A stretch of DNA of 64,000 nt from contig JAWLCT010000008.1 in NCBI GenBank assembly GCA_041687015.1, forward strand, positions 1 to 64,000, read 5' to 3'. This DNA comes from JALOAT01 sp041687015 (GTDB lineage: Bacteria > Pseudomonadota > Gammaproteobacteria > Thiohalomonadales > Thiohalomonadaceae). A model generated the notes under the pieces. The model saw only the letters and a list, made by a program, of their open reading frames with translations, did not search any database and was not told the DNA's origin. Of the stretch, positions 16,550-24,390 are shown piece after piece; the stretch's first letter is position 1, and each line of letters starts with the position of its first letter. Made by a program: the position numbers and the translations under genes.

Positions 16550-17248
16550 ATGACTTGGCCATCCGTTAAGTACGTGTTTTCGTTTGCCGATGGGCGTCGC
16601 GAGGAATTCGTGCTGCGCTTCGATGCGGAGACGTTCGATCTGGAGGCCCCGCGGGCGGACAGCCTTCCCGCATGGACGCGCCTCACCGCTCATCAGTGCA
16701 GCAACTGCCCCCTGACGGAAAAGACGCACACCCACTGTCCACTGGCCGTGGCCCTGGCCGAGCCGGTACACCGCTTTGGCGATGTGGTGTCCTATGAGGC
16801 GATGCAGGTGGAGGTGATCACCGAAGAGCGACGCATGCTCCAGGACACCACGGCGCAGGACGGCATCAGCGCGCTGCTTGGACTCATCAACGCCACCAGC
16901 GGCTGCCCGATCACGGCCTTCTTCAAGCCGATGGCCCGCTACCATCTGCCGTTCGCCAACGAGCACGAGACCATCTATCGTGCGGCCGGCATGTACCTGA
17001 TGGGCGAATACTTCCGGGCGCGCGAAGGCAAGTGCGACCCGGACATGGCCCTCAAGGGACTGCTTGCCATTTATCGCGACATGGAAATCGTGAACCGCGG
17101 TATCGTCGCCCGCCTGCGGGCCGCCAAGACCCAGGACAGCGCCCTCAACGCCATCGTGCTCCTGGACCTGTACGCCAAATCCCTGCCCTATGCGGTGGAA
17201 GCGTCGCTGCGCGAACTCAAGTATCTGTTTCACGCCTATCTCCGCTGA
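16550..17248 (+). CDS. Conserved protein with CxxCP motif
   Basis: A 232-residue soluble protein whose ATG follows a strong GGAGG. Residues about 48-65 contain HQCSNCPL and a third cysteine in THCPL. A fourth cysteine lies in NATSGCPITAFFKPMARYHL. This arrangement could bind a metal or form disulphides. The second half is helical (YRAAGMYLMGEYFRAREGK, NAIVLLDLYAKSLPYAVEAS). It looks like a conserved but unnamed proteobacterial family. It is followed after 29 bp by polX and probably cotranscribed. No function can be assigned. Confidence 0.72.
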   Translation: MTWPSVKYVFSFADGRREEFVLRFDAETFDLEAPRADSLPAWTRLTAHQCSNCPLTEKTHTHCPLAVALAEPVHRFGDVVSYEAMQVEVITEERRMLQDTTAQDGISALLGLINATSGCPITAFFKPMARYHLPFANEHETIYRAAGMYLMGEYFRAREGKCDPDMALKGLLAIYRDMEIVNRGIVARLRAAKTQDSALNAIVLLDLYAKSLPYAVEASLRELKYLFHAYLR

Positions 17249-17277
17249 CCCAATACTTCCTCTCAGGAGGAAGCGCC

Positions 17278-19005
17278 ATGCTGCGTCTGTCCAACGAGGA
17301 TGTCGCGCGCCAGTTCGACGAGATCGCGGATCTGCTGGAGATCGAGGACGCCAGCCCGTTTCGGGTGCGTGCCTACCGTACCGCCGCCGCCACCCTGCGC
17401 GGGCTGGGGCGTGAAGTGCGTGACATGGTGGCCGCCGGGGAACCGCTCACCGGTCTGCCGGGCGTCGGCAAGGATCTGGCGGGCAAGATCAACGAGGCGC
17501 TCAGCACCGGCACCATTGGCGCTCTGGAAACCCTGCACCAGGAAGTGCCTGCGAGCCTCGAGGCGTTGTTGCGCATTCCCGGGCTCGGCCCCAAACGGGT
17601 ACGCGCCCTGTATCAGCAGCTGAACATCCAAACCACCGACGATCTGCGGGCGGCGGCGAGGGCGGGCAAGGTGCACGCGCTGCGCGGTTTCGGTGAGAAA
17701 ACGGAACAGCGCCTGCTCGAACACCTTGCCGCCCACCGGGAGAAAAAGCGCCGCATCCCCCGTCACGAGGCGCGTCCCCACGCCGAGGCACTGGAACAGC
17801 ACCTCAGGAATGCGGCAGGCATCGAGCAGGTGGTCATCGCCGGCAGCTACCGGCGCGGCCGTGACACCGTGGGTGACCTGGACGTGCTGGTCACGGCCGC
17901 GTCGCCCGAGGCGGTCATGGCGCGGTTCACTTCCTACCCGCTGGTCGTGGAGGTGTCCGCCCGCGGACCCACACGGGCGTCGGTGGTATTGCGGGGTGGC
18001 CTGCAAGTGGACCTGCGCCTGGTGCCACCGGAGAGCTTCGGTGCGGCCCTGCACTATTTCACGGGCAGCAAGGCGCACAACGTACGGGTGCGCCGGCTGG
18101 GCCAGCAACACGGGCTGAAGGTGAACGAGTACGGTGTTTTCCGCGGCGCCGAACGTGTGGCAGGGGATACCGAGGCCTCGGTCTTCGCGAGCGTGGGCCT
18201 GCCTTTCATTGCCCCGGAACTGCGCGAGGACCAGGGCGAGATCGAAGCCGCGCTCGAGGGACGACTGCCGAGCCTGATTCAGCGCGCCGACCTGCGTGGT
18301 GATCTGCACACCCATACCACGGCGTCGGACGGCCGCGCGTCGCTGCGTGCCATGGCCGAAGCGGCGCGTGCCGCCGGTCTCGAGTACCTCGCCATCACCG
18401 ATCATGCAGCCGACGGTGCCGGGCCGCATCCCATGGAGGCGCACCGCCTGCTGGAACAGGCCGAGGCCATCGACCGCCTGAACGAGGAACTGCAGGGCAT
18501 TACGCTCCTCAAGGGCGTGGAAGTGGACATCCGCGAGGACGGCTCCCTCGCCCTGCCCGACGAGGTGCTGGGCCGCCTCGATGTGGTGGTGGCCTCGGTG
18601 CATACGGCCACCCGGTTGTCACGCCGCCGCCAGACCGAACGCCTGCTGCGCGCGATGGATCACAGGCCCGTCACCTTGCTCGGCCACCCGGGCGGTCGCT
18701 TCCGCCCCGAACGGGAGGCCTATGCCGTCGACATGGAACGGGTGATAGGCCACGCCCGTGAATGCGGCTGCTACCTGGAGGTCAACAGTCAACCCAGGCG
18801 TCTGGATCTGAACGAAACCTGGTGCCGTGTGGCCCGGGACCACGGCGTACTGCTTTCGATAGACAGCGATGGACACGGCACGGAAAACTTTGCCGATCTC
18901 GACGGAGGCATCGTGCACGCACGTCGCGGCTGGCTGGGCCCCGAAAACGTCCTGAACACACGCCCGCTCAAGGCGCTTCGCACGTTGCTGAAACGTCGCG
19001 CGTGA
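17278..19005 (+). CDS. polX: DNA polymerase/3'-5' exonuclease PolX
   Basis: A 575-residue family X polymerase with a PHP domain, used for gap filling in DNA repair. The ATG follows CAGGAGG. The order is an N-terminal 8-kDa-like domain with helix-hairpin-helix motifs (LTGLPGVGKDLAGKINEAL, RIPGLGPKRVRALYQQL), then the polymerase palm with GSYRRGRDTVGDLDVLV holding the metal-binding aspartates. The C-terminal PHP phosphoesterase domain begins DLHTHTTASDGRASL and continues with AITDHA, VASVH and GHPGGR metal ligands. Length matches bacterial PolX. Confidence 0.94.
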   Translation: MLRLSNEDVARQFDEIADLLEIEDASPFRVRAYRTAAATLRGLGREVRDMVAAGEPLTGLPGVGKDLAGKINEALSTGTIGALETLHQEVPASLEALLRIPGLGPKRVRALYQQLNIQTTDDLRAAARAGKVHALRGFGEKTEQRLLEHLAAHREKKRRIPRHEARPHAEALEQHLRNAAGIEQVVIAGSYRRGRDTVGDLDVLVTAASPEAVMARFTSYPLVVEVSARGPTRASVVLRGGLQVDLRLVPPESFGAALHYFTGSKAHNVRVRRLGQQHGLKVNEYGVFRGAERVAGDTEASVFASVGLPFIAPELREDQGEIEAALEGRLPSLIQRADLRGDLHTHTTASDGRASLRAMAEAARAAGLEYLAITDHAADGAGPHPMEAHRLLEQAEAIDRLNEELQGITLLKGVEVDIREDGSLALPDEVLGRLDVVVASVHTATRLSRRRQTERLLRAMDHRPVTLLGHPGGRFRPEREAYAVDMERVIGHARECGCYLEVNSQPRRLDLNETWCRVARDHGVLLSIDSDGHGTENFADLDGGIVHARRGWLGPENVLNTRPLKALRTLLKRRA

Positions 19006-19045
19006 TGCGCACGCCCGCGTACGTCACCTTCCCGGTGAGTCTCCT

Positions 19046-19714
19046 ATGGACAGCGTCGGGGCCTCGCATATGCTTTCGGAAAAGCCCCGGGAGATCACCG
19101 TGCAAATCCCCCTCGAGGTCCGTTACATCGACGTGGATCGTTCCGAATGGAGCGAGAACTTCATCCGACGGCAGGTCCAACGCCTGGAACGCTACGCGGA
19201 CGACATCATCTCCTGCCGTGTCACAGTCTCACGGCCTCACCGACGTCAACAAACGGGGCAGCCTTATCACGTGTTGGTGGAAGTGACGCTCCCGCAGCAA
19301 ATCGATCTCGCGGCACGTGCCGAGCCGGTCGAAGTACCGACTGAATCCAAATTGCGCAACGTCATACGCGACGCGTTCCGCGCCATGGAGCGTCAGTTGA
19401 TCAAGGCCAGGAACGTACGGCGGGGCGACGTGAAATTCCATGACGTACCCCATGCGCTGGTGTTCAAACTGCTTCCCGAGGAAGGCTACGGCTTCCTCAA
19501 ATCGCCCGAGGGCGAGGAAATCTATTTCCACCGCAACGCCGTGCTGCACGATGACTTCGATCGTCTGACGCTGGGGACGGAGGTGCGCTACGAAGCGGAG
19601 CTCGGCGAGGACGGGCTGCAGGCCACCTCGTTACAGATCGTGAACAAGCCCGGCGTGCGTGCCACGCCCAACACCCCGTCCCGCACAGACCTGCCTGCCG
19701 ACTGGCAGCCCTGA
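19046..19714 (+). CDS. HPF-like domain fused to a cold-shock domain
   Basis: A 222-residue protein. Residues about 15-125 resemble the ribosome hibernation factor HPF/RaiA fold (VQIPLEVRYIDVDRSEWSEN, VTLPQQIDLAA, RNVIRDAFRAMERQLIKARN). Residues about 138-205 form a cold-shock (CSD) beta-barrel (KLLPEEGYGFLKSPEGEEIY, FHRNAVL) with RNP-like aromatic residues for nucleic-acid binding. It therefore probably binds ribosomes or RNA under stress. A second ATG at 19070 (MLSEKPREIT) is possible. The next gene starts 3 nt after its stop. Confidence 0.82.
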   Translation: MDSVGASHMLSEKPREITVQIPLEVRYIDVDRSEWSENFIRRQVQRLERYADDIISCRVTVSRPHRRQQTGQPYHVLVEVTLPQQIDLAARAEPVEVPTESKLRNVIRDAFRAMERQLIKARNVRRGDVKFHDVPHALVFKLLPEEGYGFLKSPEGEEIYFHRNAVLHDDFDRLTLGTEVRYEAELGEDGLQATSLQIVNKPGVRATPNTPSRTDLPADWQP

Positions 19715-19716
19715 CC

Positions 19717-20127
19717 ATGACCGGCGCCACGACTGATCCGAATGCCCTTCGCGCTGTGGCCCCCGCCATGTCCTTCATTGAACACCTGGCGGAGAAGCGC
19801 ATTGCCGAGGCCATGGCGCGAGGCGATTTCGATGACCTTCCCGGCGCAGGCAAGCCGCTTACGTTGGAAGACGATGGAATGGTCCCTGAGGACCTGCGCG
19901 CTGCCTACCGGATGCTGCGCAATGCGGGTTACCTGCCGCCTGAGCTGCAGCTGTTGAACGAGATCCGCAACGCGGAAGACCTGTTGCGCGCCATGGACGA
20001 ATCCCCTGAGCGCCAACGCATCACGCAACGGCTGGCCGTGCTGCGGGCACGACTCGGCGAACGGCGCAGCCGTGCACTGGAAGCGGTGGCATACCGGGAC
20101 AGGCTTCGTCACACGCTGGACAGGTGA
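19717..20127 (+). CDS. DUF1992 (DnaJ homologue subfamily C member 28-like) protein
   Basis: A 136-residue protein with the DUF1992 core: IEHLAEKRIAEAMARGDFDD, then LPGAGKPL, then RAAYRMLRNAGYLPPELQLL. The family occurs as a small stand-alone protein in bacteria and as the conserved part of DNAJC28 in eukaryotes; its function is unknown. The ATG lies 3 nt after the HPF-CSD stop, so translational coupling is likely. Confidence 0.85.
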   Translation: MTGATTDPNALRAVAPAMSFIEHLAEKRIAEAMARGDFDDLPGAGKPLTLEDDGMVPEDLRAAYRMLRNAGYLPPELQLLNEIRNAEDLLRAMDESPERQRITQRLAVLRARLGERRSRALEAVAYRDRLRHTLDR

Positions 20128-20139
20128 GGTGGAGGGCCC

Positions 20140-20403
20140 ATGCAAACCTTGCTGGTCGTTTACGACGTTACCGAACCCCACCACGAAGAGCGGCTGCGCC
20201 GCTTTCTGGAAGATTTCGACGCCATGCGCTTTTCCCCGGACAGTTATGCCATTGAGACGGAGCTCGGTGCCGATGAGGTTTTCCGGCGCATCGAGCCGCT
20301 GCTGGGGCGCGACGACACGGTGTATGTGTTCACCCTGGGTGAGCGCTGGATGGGTTATGGCTACCAGGCCATGAACGACTGGCTGCACCGCAACCTGCAC
20401 TGA
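20140..20403 (+). CDS. Cas2-fold / SinR-like small protein, no CRISPR nearby
   Basis: An 87-residue protein beginning MQTLLVVYDVTEPHHEERLR. The first strand ends in an aspartate (Asp9) placed like the Cas2 active-site residue. The remainder fits a ferredoxin-like half (SYAIETELGADEVFRRIEPL, DDTVYVFTLGERWMGYG) and ends NDWLHRNLH, as in SinR-family proteins related to Cas2 and VapD. No cas1, repeats or spacers are present in the window. A GGAGG site precedes the ATG, 12 bp after DUF1992, so it may be the last gene of that operon. Confidence 0.65.
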   Translation: MQTLLVVYDVTEPHHEERLRRFLEDFDAMRFSPDSYAIETELGADEVFRRIEPLLGRDDTVYVFTLGERWMGYGYQAMNDWLHRNLH

Positions 20404-20495
20404 ACGGATGTAATGCAGCGCGGCAGCAGCGAACAGCGTCGAACGGCAGTACGCGCCAGGGCGGACGCACGCTTCTCCCCGCGTTACACAACTGC

Positions 20496-20924
20496 TCAGC
20501 CGTACAAGGCCCGGGCCCGGCGCACGAACGCGCCGGTGAGCTGCTCGTTCAGCGCCTTGAACCAGGGCGAGACGGCATGGGCGGCGAGACTTTCGGCAAG
20601 ATGGAACTCGGCGCGGAAGTTGACCAGGCAGCCGCTCCCGTCCGGCTCGAAATGCCATTCGATCTCCAGCAGATGAAACGGACGCTCATAGGAGCGCACG
20701 CGGATCCGGCAGGGGCGTTCGAAATCCGCCTCGGACTCGAAGCTTGCACTGAGCACGCCGAAGCCCACGCGCTGGTACGCGCGCAGGCGCTGGCCGTCGC
20801 GTACCAGGACGCGTGCTTCGCAGTAGCCGGGCACGAACAGCGGGTACTGTTCGATATCCACCACCAGATCGAACATCTGCTCGGCGGAGTAGGGGACGCG
20901 TAGGGTCTGGCGATGCAGGGGCAT
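20496..20924 (-). CDS. RatA/COQ10-like START-domain protein
   Basis: A 142-residue protein of the polyketide cyclase/START superfamily (starts MPLHRQTLRVPYSAEQMFDL, then YPLFVPGYCEARVL and LTGAFVRRARALYG). Members include the ubiquinone-binding COQ10 and E. coli RatA, which acts on 50S-30S association. The typical neighbour smpB is not seen here. Either a ubiquinone chaperone or RatA-like role is possible. Confidence 0.85.
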   Translation of the reverse strand: MPLHRQTLRVPYSAEQMFDLVVDIEQYPLFVPGYCEARVLVRDGQRLRAYQRVGFGVLSASFESEADFERPCRIRVRSYERPFHLLEIEWHFEPDGSGCLVNFRAEFHLAESLAAHAVSPWFKALNEQLTGAFVRRARALYG

Positions 20925-20950
20925 GGACCTATGGTACGTGAAACGGGAGA

Positions 20951-21004
20951 CGTGAAACGCAAGGTGACGCGCGATGCGTGACCTGTCACGCGTCACCTTT
21001 CACG
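20951..21004. repeat. Imperfect palindrome near the RatA-like gene
   Basis: An 11-bp perfect stem, AAGGTGACGCG (20961-20971) against CGCGTCACCTT (20989-20999), flanked by CGTGAAA and TTTCACG with a small bulge. Similar GTGAAACG-type wording occurs on the other side of the Xre-RES pair (about 8988-9027). Function unknown; could be an intergenic repeat or stem-loop. Confidence 0.55.
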
Positions 21005-21044
21005 TGGCCTATGCTTTCCCCCAGTACCTGCGCGGAGGCATGCC

Positions 21045-21194
21045 ATGATCCAGAAACTTCTCGCCCTGTTGGGTGCGCTCCTGATGTCCCTGGGTGTCGT
21101 TGCGTGCAATACCATGGAAGGCGCCGGTGAAGACGTGGAGGCCGCCGGCGAGTCCATCCAGCGTGGTGCCGACCAGAATCGGCCAAGTCAGTAA
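21045..21194 (+). CDS. Entericidin-like small lipoprotein
   Basis: A 49-residue protein with a lipoprotein signal (MIQKLLALLGALLMSLGVVA then Cys21). The VVAC lipobox is cut by signal peptidase II. The short mature part, NTMEGAGEDVEAAGESIQRG and onward, matches entericidin EcnA/EcnB repeats of the type GxGxDxxxxG. Entericidins are stress-induced envelope lipoproteins of unclear target. It has a GGAGG-like site (GCGGAGGC) upstream. It is the first of two plus-strand genes here. Confidence 0.85.
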   Translation: MIQKLLALLGALLMSLGVVACNTMEGAGEDVEAAGESIQRGADQNRPSQ

Positions 21195-21266
21195 GCCCTG
21201 ACCGGCGCGCAGCGGGGCTGCGCGTCCGGTCTTCCGCCGGCGCGCCGTGTGCCTGTGCGCTCGTCC

Positions 21267-21929
21267 ATGATTCCGCCCGCCCGGCAACGCCGATTTGCCC
21301 AGGTGTCGCTGTTGCTGCTACTCGTCCTGCCCTCCATCGGCGTGTCACCGCTCCTGGTCGAAGGCATCACATTCGCGATGATGGCGGGCTCACTGTTGTT
21401 GCGGGACGCCGCCCTGCTCGGCCTGGTTGCTTACTTCGTCTGGTCTGACGGGGAGGAGGCGGCGACCATCGGTTGGCGTCGCGATGGGTATGCTCACGAG
21501 ATCCTGCTCGGGGCGGGACTGTTCCTGCCGGTGCTGCTGGGCTTATCGCTGTTACAGGCCCTGCTGATCGCGCTTGGCATGCCGCCACCGGTTCCCCCGC
21601 CGGCCGCCCTGATGCCTGCCGGAATGGCCGAATACGGTCTCGCCCTGATCTTGCTGGTGGTGGTTGCGATCACCGAAGAGACCCTGTTCCGCGGTTTTCT
21701 CATCACCCGGCTGTTGGCTCTGGGGGGCGGTCGTGTCGTGGCATTGGCGCTGTCAACGCTGATCTTTTCGATAGGCCACGGCTACCAGGGTGTCACCGGC
21801 GTGGTGGCGGTCGCTTCGCTCGGGCTCCTGTACGCGGTGATCTTTCTCTGGCGCGGCAGCCTGGTGGCGCCGGCGGTGTTGCACTTCCTGCAAAACGCCA
21901 CCGGCATGTTCATCCTGGGCGGCGAGTGA
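21267..21929 (+). CDS. CPBP-family intramembrane metalloprotease
   Basis: A 220-residue multi-pass membrane protein (Rce1/CAAX protease-like). The family's motifs appear in order: EETLFRGF (paired glutamates and arginine), FSIGHGYQG (metal-binding histidine), and HFLQNATG near the C terminus. Six to seven hydrophobic helices are visible. A GTG 6 codons upstream is an alternative start. Bacterial CPBP members are often tied to bacteriocin self-immunity or protein processing, but there is no partner here. Confidence 0.85.
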   Translation: MIPPARQRRFAQVSLLLLLVLPSIGVSPLLVEGITFAMMAGSLLLRDAALLGLVAYFVWSDGEEAATIGWRRDGYAHEILLGAGLFLPVLLGLSLLQALLIALGMPPPVPPPAALMPAGMAEYGLALILLVVVAITEETLFRGFLITRLLALGGGRVVALALSTLIFSIGHGYQGVTGVVAVASLGLLYAVIFLWRGSLVAPAVLHFLQNATGMFILGGE

Positions 21930-22029
21930 ACGACGATGGGGGCGTTCCGCTGCCCTGCCGTTCGAACCTCTGACCTCTCGCAAAGACGCCAAGATCGCCA
22001 AGGAAGAAGAGAAGAAAGGGTACTGCAGC

Positions 22030-22149
22030 ACGTGCTTCTGGTAAGTACGGATGCCGAGATAAGGCAGCGCGTGGGGGCCGTTTTCGCTGTACCGCCACCC
22101 GATGGCGATCCAGCAGGGTGCCGAACCGCATGTTATGAGTGAGCGCCAC
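22030..22149 (-). pseudogene. Decayed duplicate of the lipase-like toxin tail
   Basis: Minus-strand remnant nearly identical in wording to parts of the toxin at 22981-23550. One frame reads VALTHNMRFGTLLDRHRVAV, matching VALHNTRFGTPLNRHRVAV in the intact gene. After a deletion of about 170 bp and a frame change, the remnant continues ENGPHALPYLGIRTYQK, matching the intact ISPHTLPYLGIRTYQK. The catalytic serine and aspartate segments are missing. It lies directly after the putative immunity gene, whose end it overlaps. Confidence 0.8.
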
Positions 22150-22984
22150 TCTCCCTCAACCTGTCGGCTGCCTTCTCTTCGGGTGCGGGCAAGCGGTTGG
22201 GAAAGCTCAGCTTCACCGTTTCGATGATGCGCTGTTCCGCCGCCTCGGCGTCGGCCTGCCAGAGATGGAAGAATTGCCGGAAATCGATTCCGTAGCCGAA
22301 CCGTACATACAGGTAGTGCTGCTCATCCAGCGGTTGACAATAGTAGTGCGCGGGATAGGTAGGTTCTTTTTTTAGCGCATAGTAGAGCCAGCGCTGGTCG
22401 CCGTAGCGGCGGATTTCAAATTGGGTGGGCAGTTCGCAAAGTGCATGTGCCAGAGACAAGGCTTTATCGCGCAGCTTCGTCTCTTCGGGTATGGATGGGT
22501 GGCGTGCCTTGTATTCCTCTTCGGCTTCGCGCCGGGCGTTGCGGTTGTTGCCACGGCCATATTTCCCGGGCTCAGCTACTTCGAAATACCACTCGTAATC
22601 CCAGCGAATCGCCTCGGCCAGGGTGTCGAAGCTATTCGGATCCAGCACCTTGTCGGGAAGCGTGCGCTTGAGGGCGACGTGAACATCGAGGACGCCGAAG
22701 GTGCGGTCAGGCCCCACTCTCCAGAACGGCCCGGTATAGGCCCACAAATCCCCAAACACATTGACGTAAAAGTGATTGGCCTGCTGCCTGCGGTGGGCAT
22801 CGAACCAGCCCGGCGAGCGAAACGGGAGGTTGATGTTTATCTCACCCCGAGGCAGGGCGGTATTGCTGGCCGGTACGGATAATCTCAGTTCGGCACCCTC
22901 CAGGTCGAAGCGGAAGGTTTCCAGCTTGCTGAAGTCCGGCCCGCCCGTGTAGCCCTTGCCGAAGACGTAGGTGAAAAAACTCAT
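22133..22984 (-). CDS. Putative immunity protein for the lipase-like toxin
   Basis: A 283-residue protein starting MSFFTYVFGKGYTGGPDFSK. There is no signal peptide or membrane helix. It is rich in aromatic and acidic residues (IRWDYEWYFEVAEPGKYG, PAHYYCQPLDEQHYLYVRFG), a composition common in immunity proteins. Its start overlaps the toxin stop by 4 nt (ATGA), so the two are made together, and a decayed toxin copy lies just beyond it. Family not recognised; the immunity role is inferred from position and co-translation only. Confidence 0.6.
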   Translation of the reverse strand: MSFFTYVFGKGYTGGPDFSKLETFRFDLEGAELRLSVPASNTALPRGEININLPFRSPGWFDAHRRQQANHFYVNVFGDLWAYTGPFWRVGPDRTFGVLDVHVALKRTLPDKVLDPNSFDTLAEAIRWDYEWYFEVAEPGKYGRGNNRNARREAEEEYKARHPSIPEETKLRDKALSLAHALCELPTQFEIRRYGDQRWLYYALKKEPTYPAHYYCQPLDEQHYLYVRFGYGIDFRQFFHLWQADAEAAEQRIIETVKLSFPNRLPAPEEKAADRLRESGAHS

Positions 22985-23550
22985 GCCACGTTCCCCAGCC
23001 GCCGCTTCTGGCGCCTCTGATCCCGTTGGGCAATATAGCGCTGCACCCGTTTGGCCTCCTTGGTGAAGCCACCCAATTCCAACTGTTTCTGGTAAGTGCG
23101 GATGCCGAGATAGGGCAGCGTATGCGGGCTGATGCCCGAGTGGCCACCGTTATCGCTGAACACCCGCCCGATCAACTGCAAGGAGCGCCAGAGGCCGCTC
23201 AAGCGCAGATTGTTCGCCCCGGCGACATTGGGCACCACGTCGAAGGGGTTGTTGCGCCCGTGCACCAGTTCAATTTGCGCCTTGCGTAGATTGGCCCGAA
23301 GCCGCGGCAGGAGCGTGCCGCTGCCATGTACCGCCACCCGATGGCGATTCAGCGGGGTGCCAAATCGCGTGTTATGCAGTGCCACCGCGGCATTGAAAAC
23401 GATGGCTCCCTGGCTATGCACCACCCAATCGGTCATTTCGCCGCTCGACTGGCGTTGACGCAATACCGCCGCGAGATGGTTGGCGTTGTGGGTCCCGTTG
23501 ACCGCCGGCTTGTCCCAAACGCAATCCAACCACCCTCGGACGGGTTGTGG
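22981..23550 (-). CDS. Lipase-like alpha/beta-hydrolase toxin, C-terminal part (5' end in gap)
   Basis: The C-terminal 190 residues of a protein whose beginning lies in an assembly gap. A possible catalytic triad is visible: Ser in DWVVHSQGAIVFNAAV (a G/V-H-S-Q-G nucleophile elbow), Asp in HGRNNPFDVVPN, and His in SGISPHTLPYLG. This order and spacing match alpha/beta-hydrolase domains at the ends of polymorphic toxins and T6SS-type effectors. The C terminus is very basic (YIAQRDQRRQKRRLGNVA). Delivery system genes (VgrG, PAAR, TpsB) are not in the window. Antibacterial activity is inferred. Confidence 0.65.
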   Translation of the reverse strand, partial: PQPVRGWLDCVWDKPAVNGTHNANHLAAVLRQRQSSGEMTDWVVHSQGAIVFNAAVALHNTRFGTPLNRHRVAVHGSGTLLPRLRANLRKAQIELVHGRNNPFDVVPNVAGANNLRLSGLWRSLQLIGRVFSDNGGHSGISPHTLPYLGIRTYQKQLELGGFTKEAKRVQRYIAQRDQRRQKRRLGNVA

Positions 23551-23650
23551 NNNNNNNNNNNNNNNNNNNNNNNNNNNNNNNNNNNNNNNNNNNNNNNNNN
23601 NNNNNNNNNNNNNNNNNNNNNNNNNNNNNNNNNNNNNNNNNNNNNNNNNN
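23551..23650. other. Assembly gap (100 Ns)
   Basis: Exactly 100 undetermined bases, the usual placeholder for a gap of unknown size. It removes the start of the lipase-like toxin and the end of the upstream gene, so any open frame bridging it is an artefact. Confidence 0.98.
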
Positions 23651-24032
23651 TCGAAATAGATTTCCCGCACCGCGATACCGCCGTCGGGCCTCACCGCATA
23701 CTCGATCATGTAGTGATAGTGAGGAAACGGATACCGGCTCTTGATGAAGCGTAGCCAGGGTTGCGCCAGTGGCGGCGGTGGCCGTTGGGGCTGGGGTTGT
23801 AGGTCAGGTCGATGATCTCATCGAGCACCTTGACCAGATCGAATCGGTTCATGCTCTCCAGCATCGCCACGGCCTGGTCGGAAAAGGTGATGCGCATCAG
23901 TCGCTTTGCCCGGACGTCTTGTCCCAGGAACAGCTCACGGAAGTGGTCGACCTGCTGAATGATTCTGCCCCAGGGTTGCTGTGTCCAGGCGCGTTGTTGT
24001 TCGGGGCTGGGGTTGACGATTCCATAGGTCAT
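23651..24032 (-). pseudogene. Frameshifted small gene upstream of the toxin, RelE/ParE-like
   Basis: Starts at 24032 (MTYGIVNPSPEQQRAWTQQP) with AAGGAGG upstream, and reads well to DEIIDLTYNPSPNG. It then ends after a poor-looking tail at 23706. In another frame, open from just inside the gene, the sequence PWLRFIKSRYPFPHYHYMIE continues into VRPDGGIAVREIYF and the gap, which looks like the true continuation. A one-base indel near 23775-23800, real or from assembly, would join them. The joined protein (ITFSDQAVAMLESM ... HYMIEYAVRPDGGIAV) has the plan of a RelE/ParE-type domain. That assignment is tentative. Confidence 0.5.
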
Positions 24033-24390
24033 GCGCAAGAACCTCCTTGTCTTGTGGGGGAAATGAGACCGATGGAGTATATCGATGCGCTTTGCGGGTG
24101 CGCAATCTGCTGACCTTATCAAGGAAACTTTGAGCAGCGCCCGCACAGTTTGGCTCCCATTTACTGCCTGAAGAACCTACTGAGGATCAGTGATGAAGCC
24201 GACTACCAACTGAGGGGAATTGGTTGAGTGAAGGGATTATCCGGCCCGGTTCGATCACCCAGTGTGGTATCCAAAGGAAAACGACGTACCAGGCGTGTAC
24301 CAGGCGTGTTTCTTCATTGCGGTCCGTGGCGTCCTTTGCGCCTTGGCGAGAAATTGCGCCAGGCCCGTTCGGCGCCGTCGGCGCGGGCGC
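24033..24390. other. 358-bp intergenic stretch
   Basis: No protein-like frame. Contains an 11-bp direct repeat ACCAGGCGTGT in tandem at about 24288-24310 and a fragment reading like CTTTGCGCCTTGGCGAGAA, a common intergenic repeat wording also hinted at around 21980-22010. Probably the promoter side of the accessory block. Confidence 0.5.

Noticed and set aside
21753..22031. Minus-strand frame of about 92 codons upstream of the decayed toxin tail
   Set aside because: It is antisense to the CPBP protease and only its first few codons join the toxin remnant.
22981..23709. Single gene running through the 100-N gap
   Set aside because: The frame is open only because Ns were read as unknown residues; gap length is not known, so the two sides cannot be joined.
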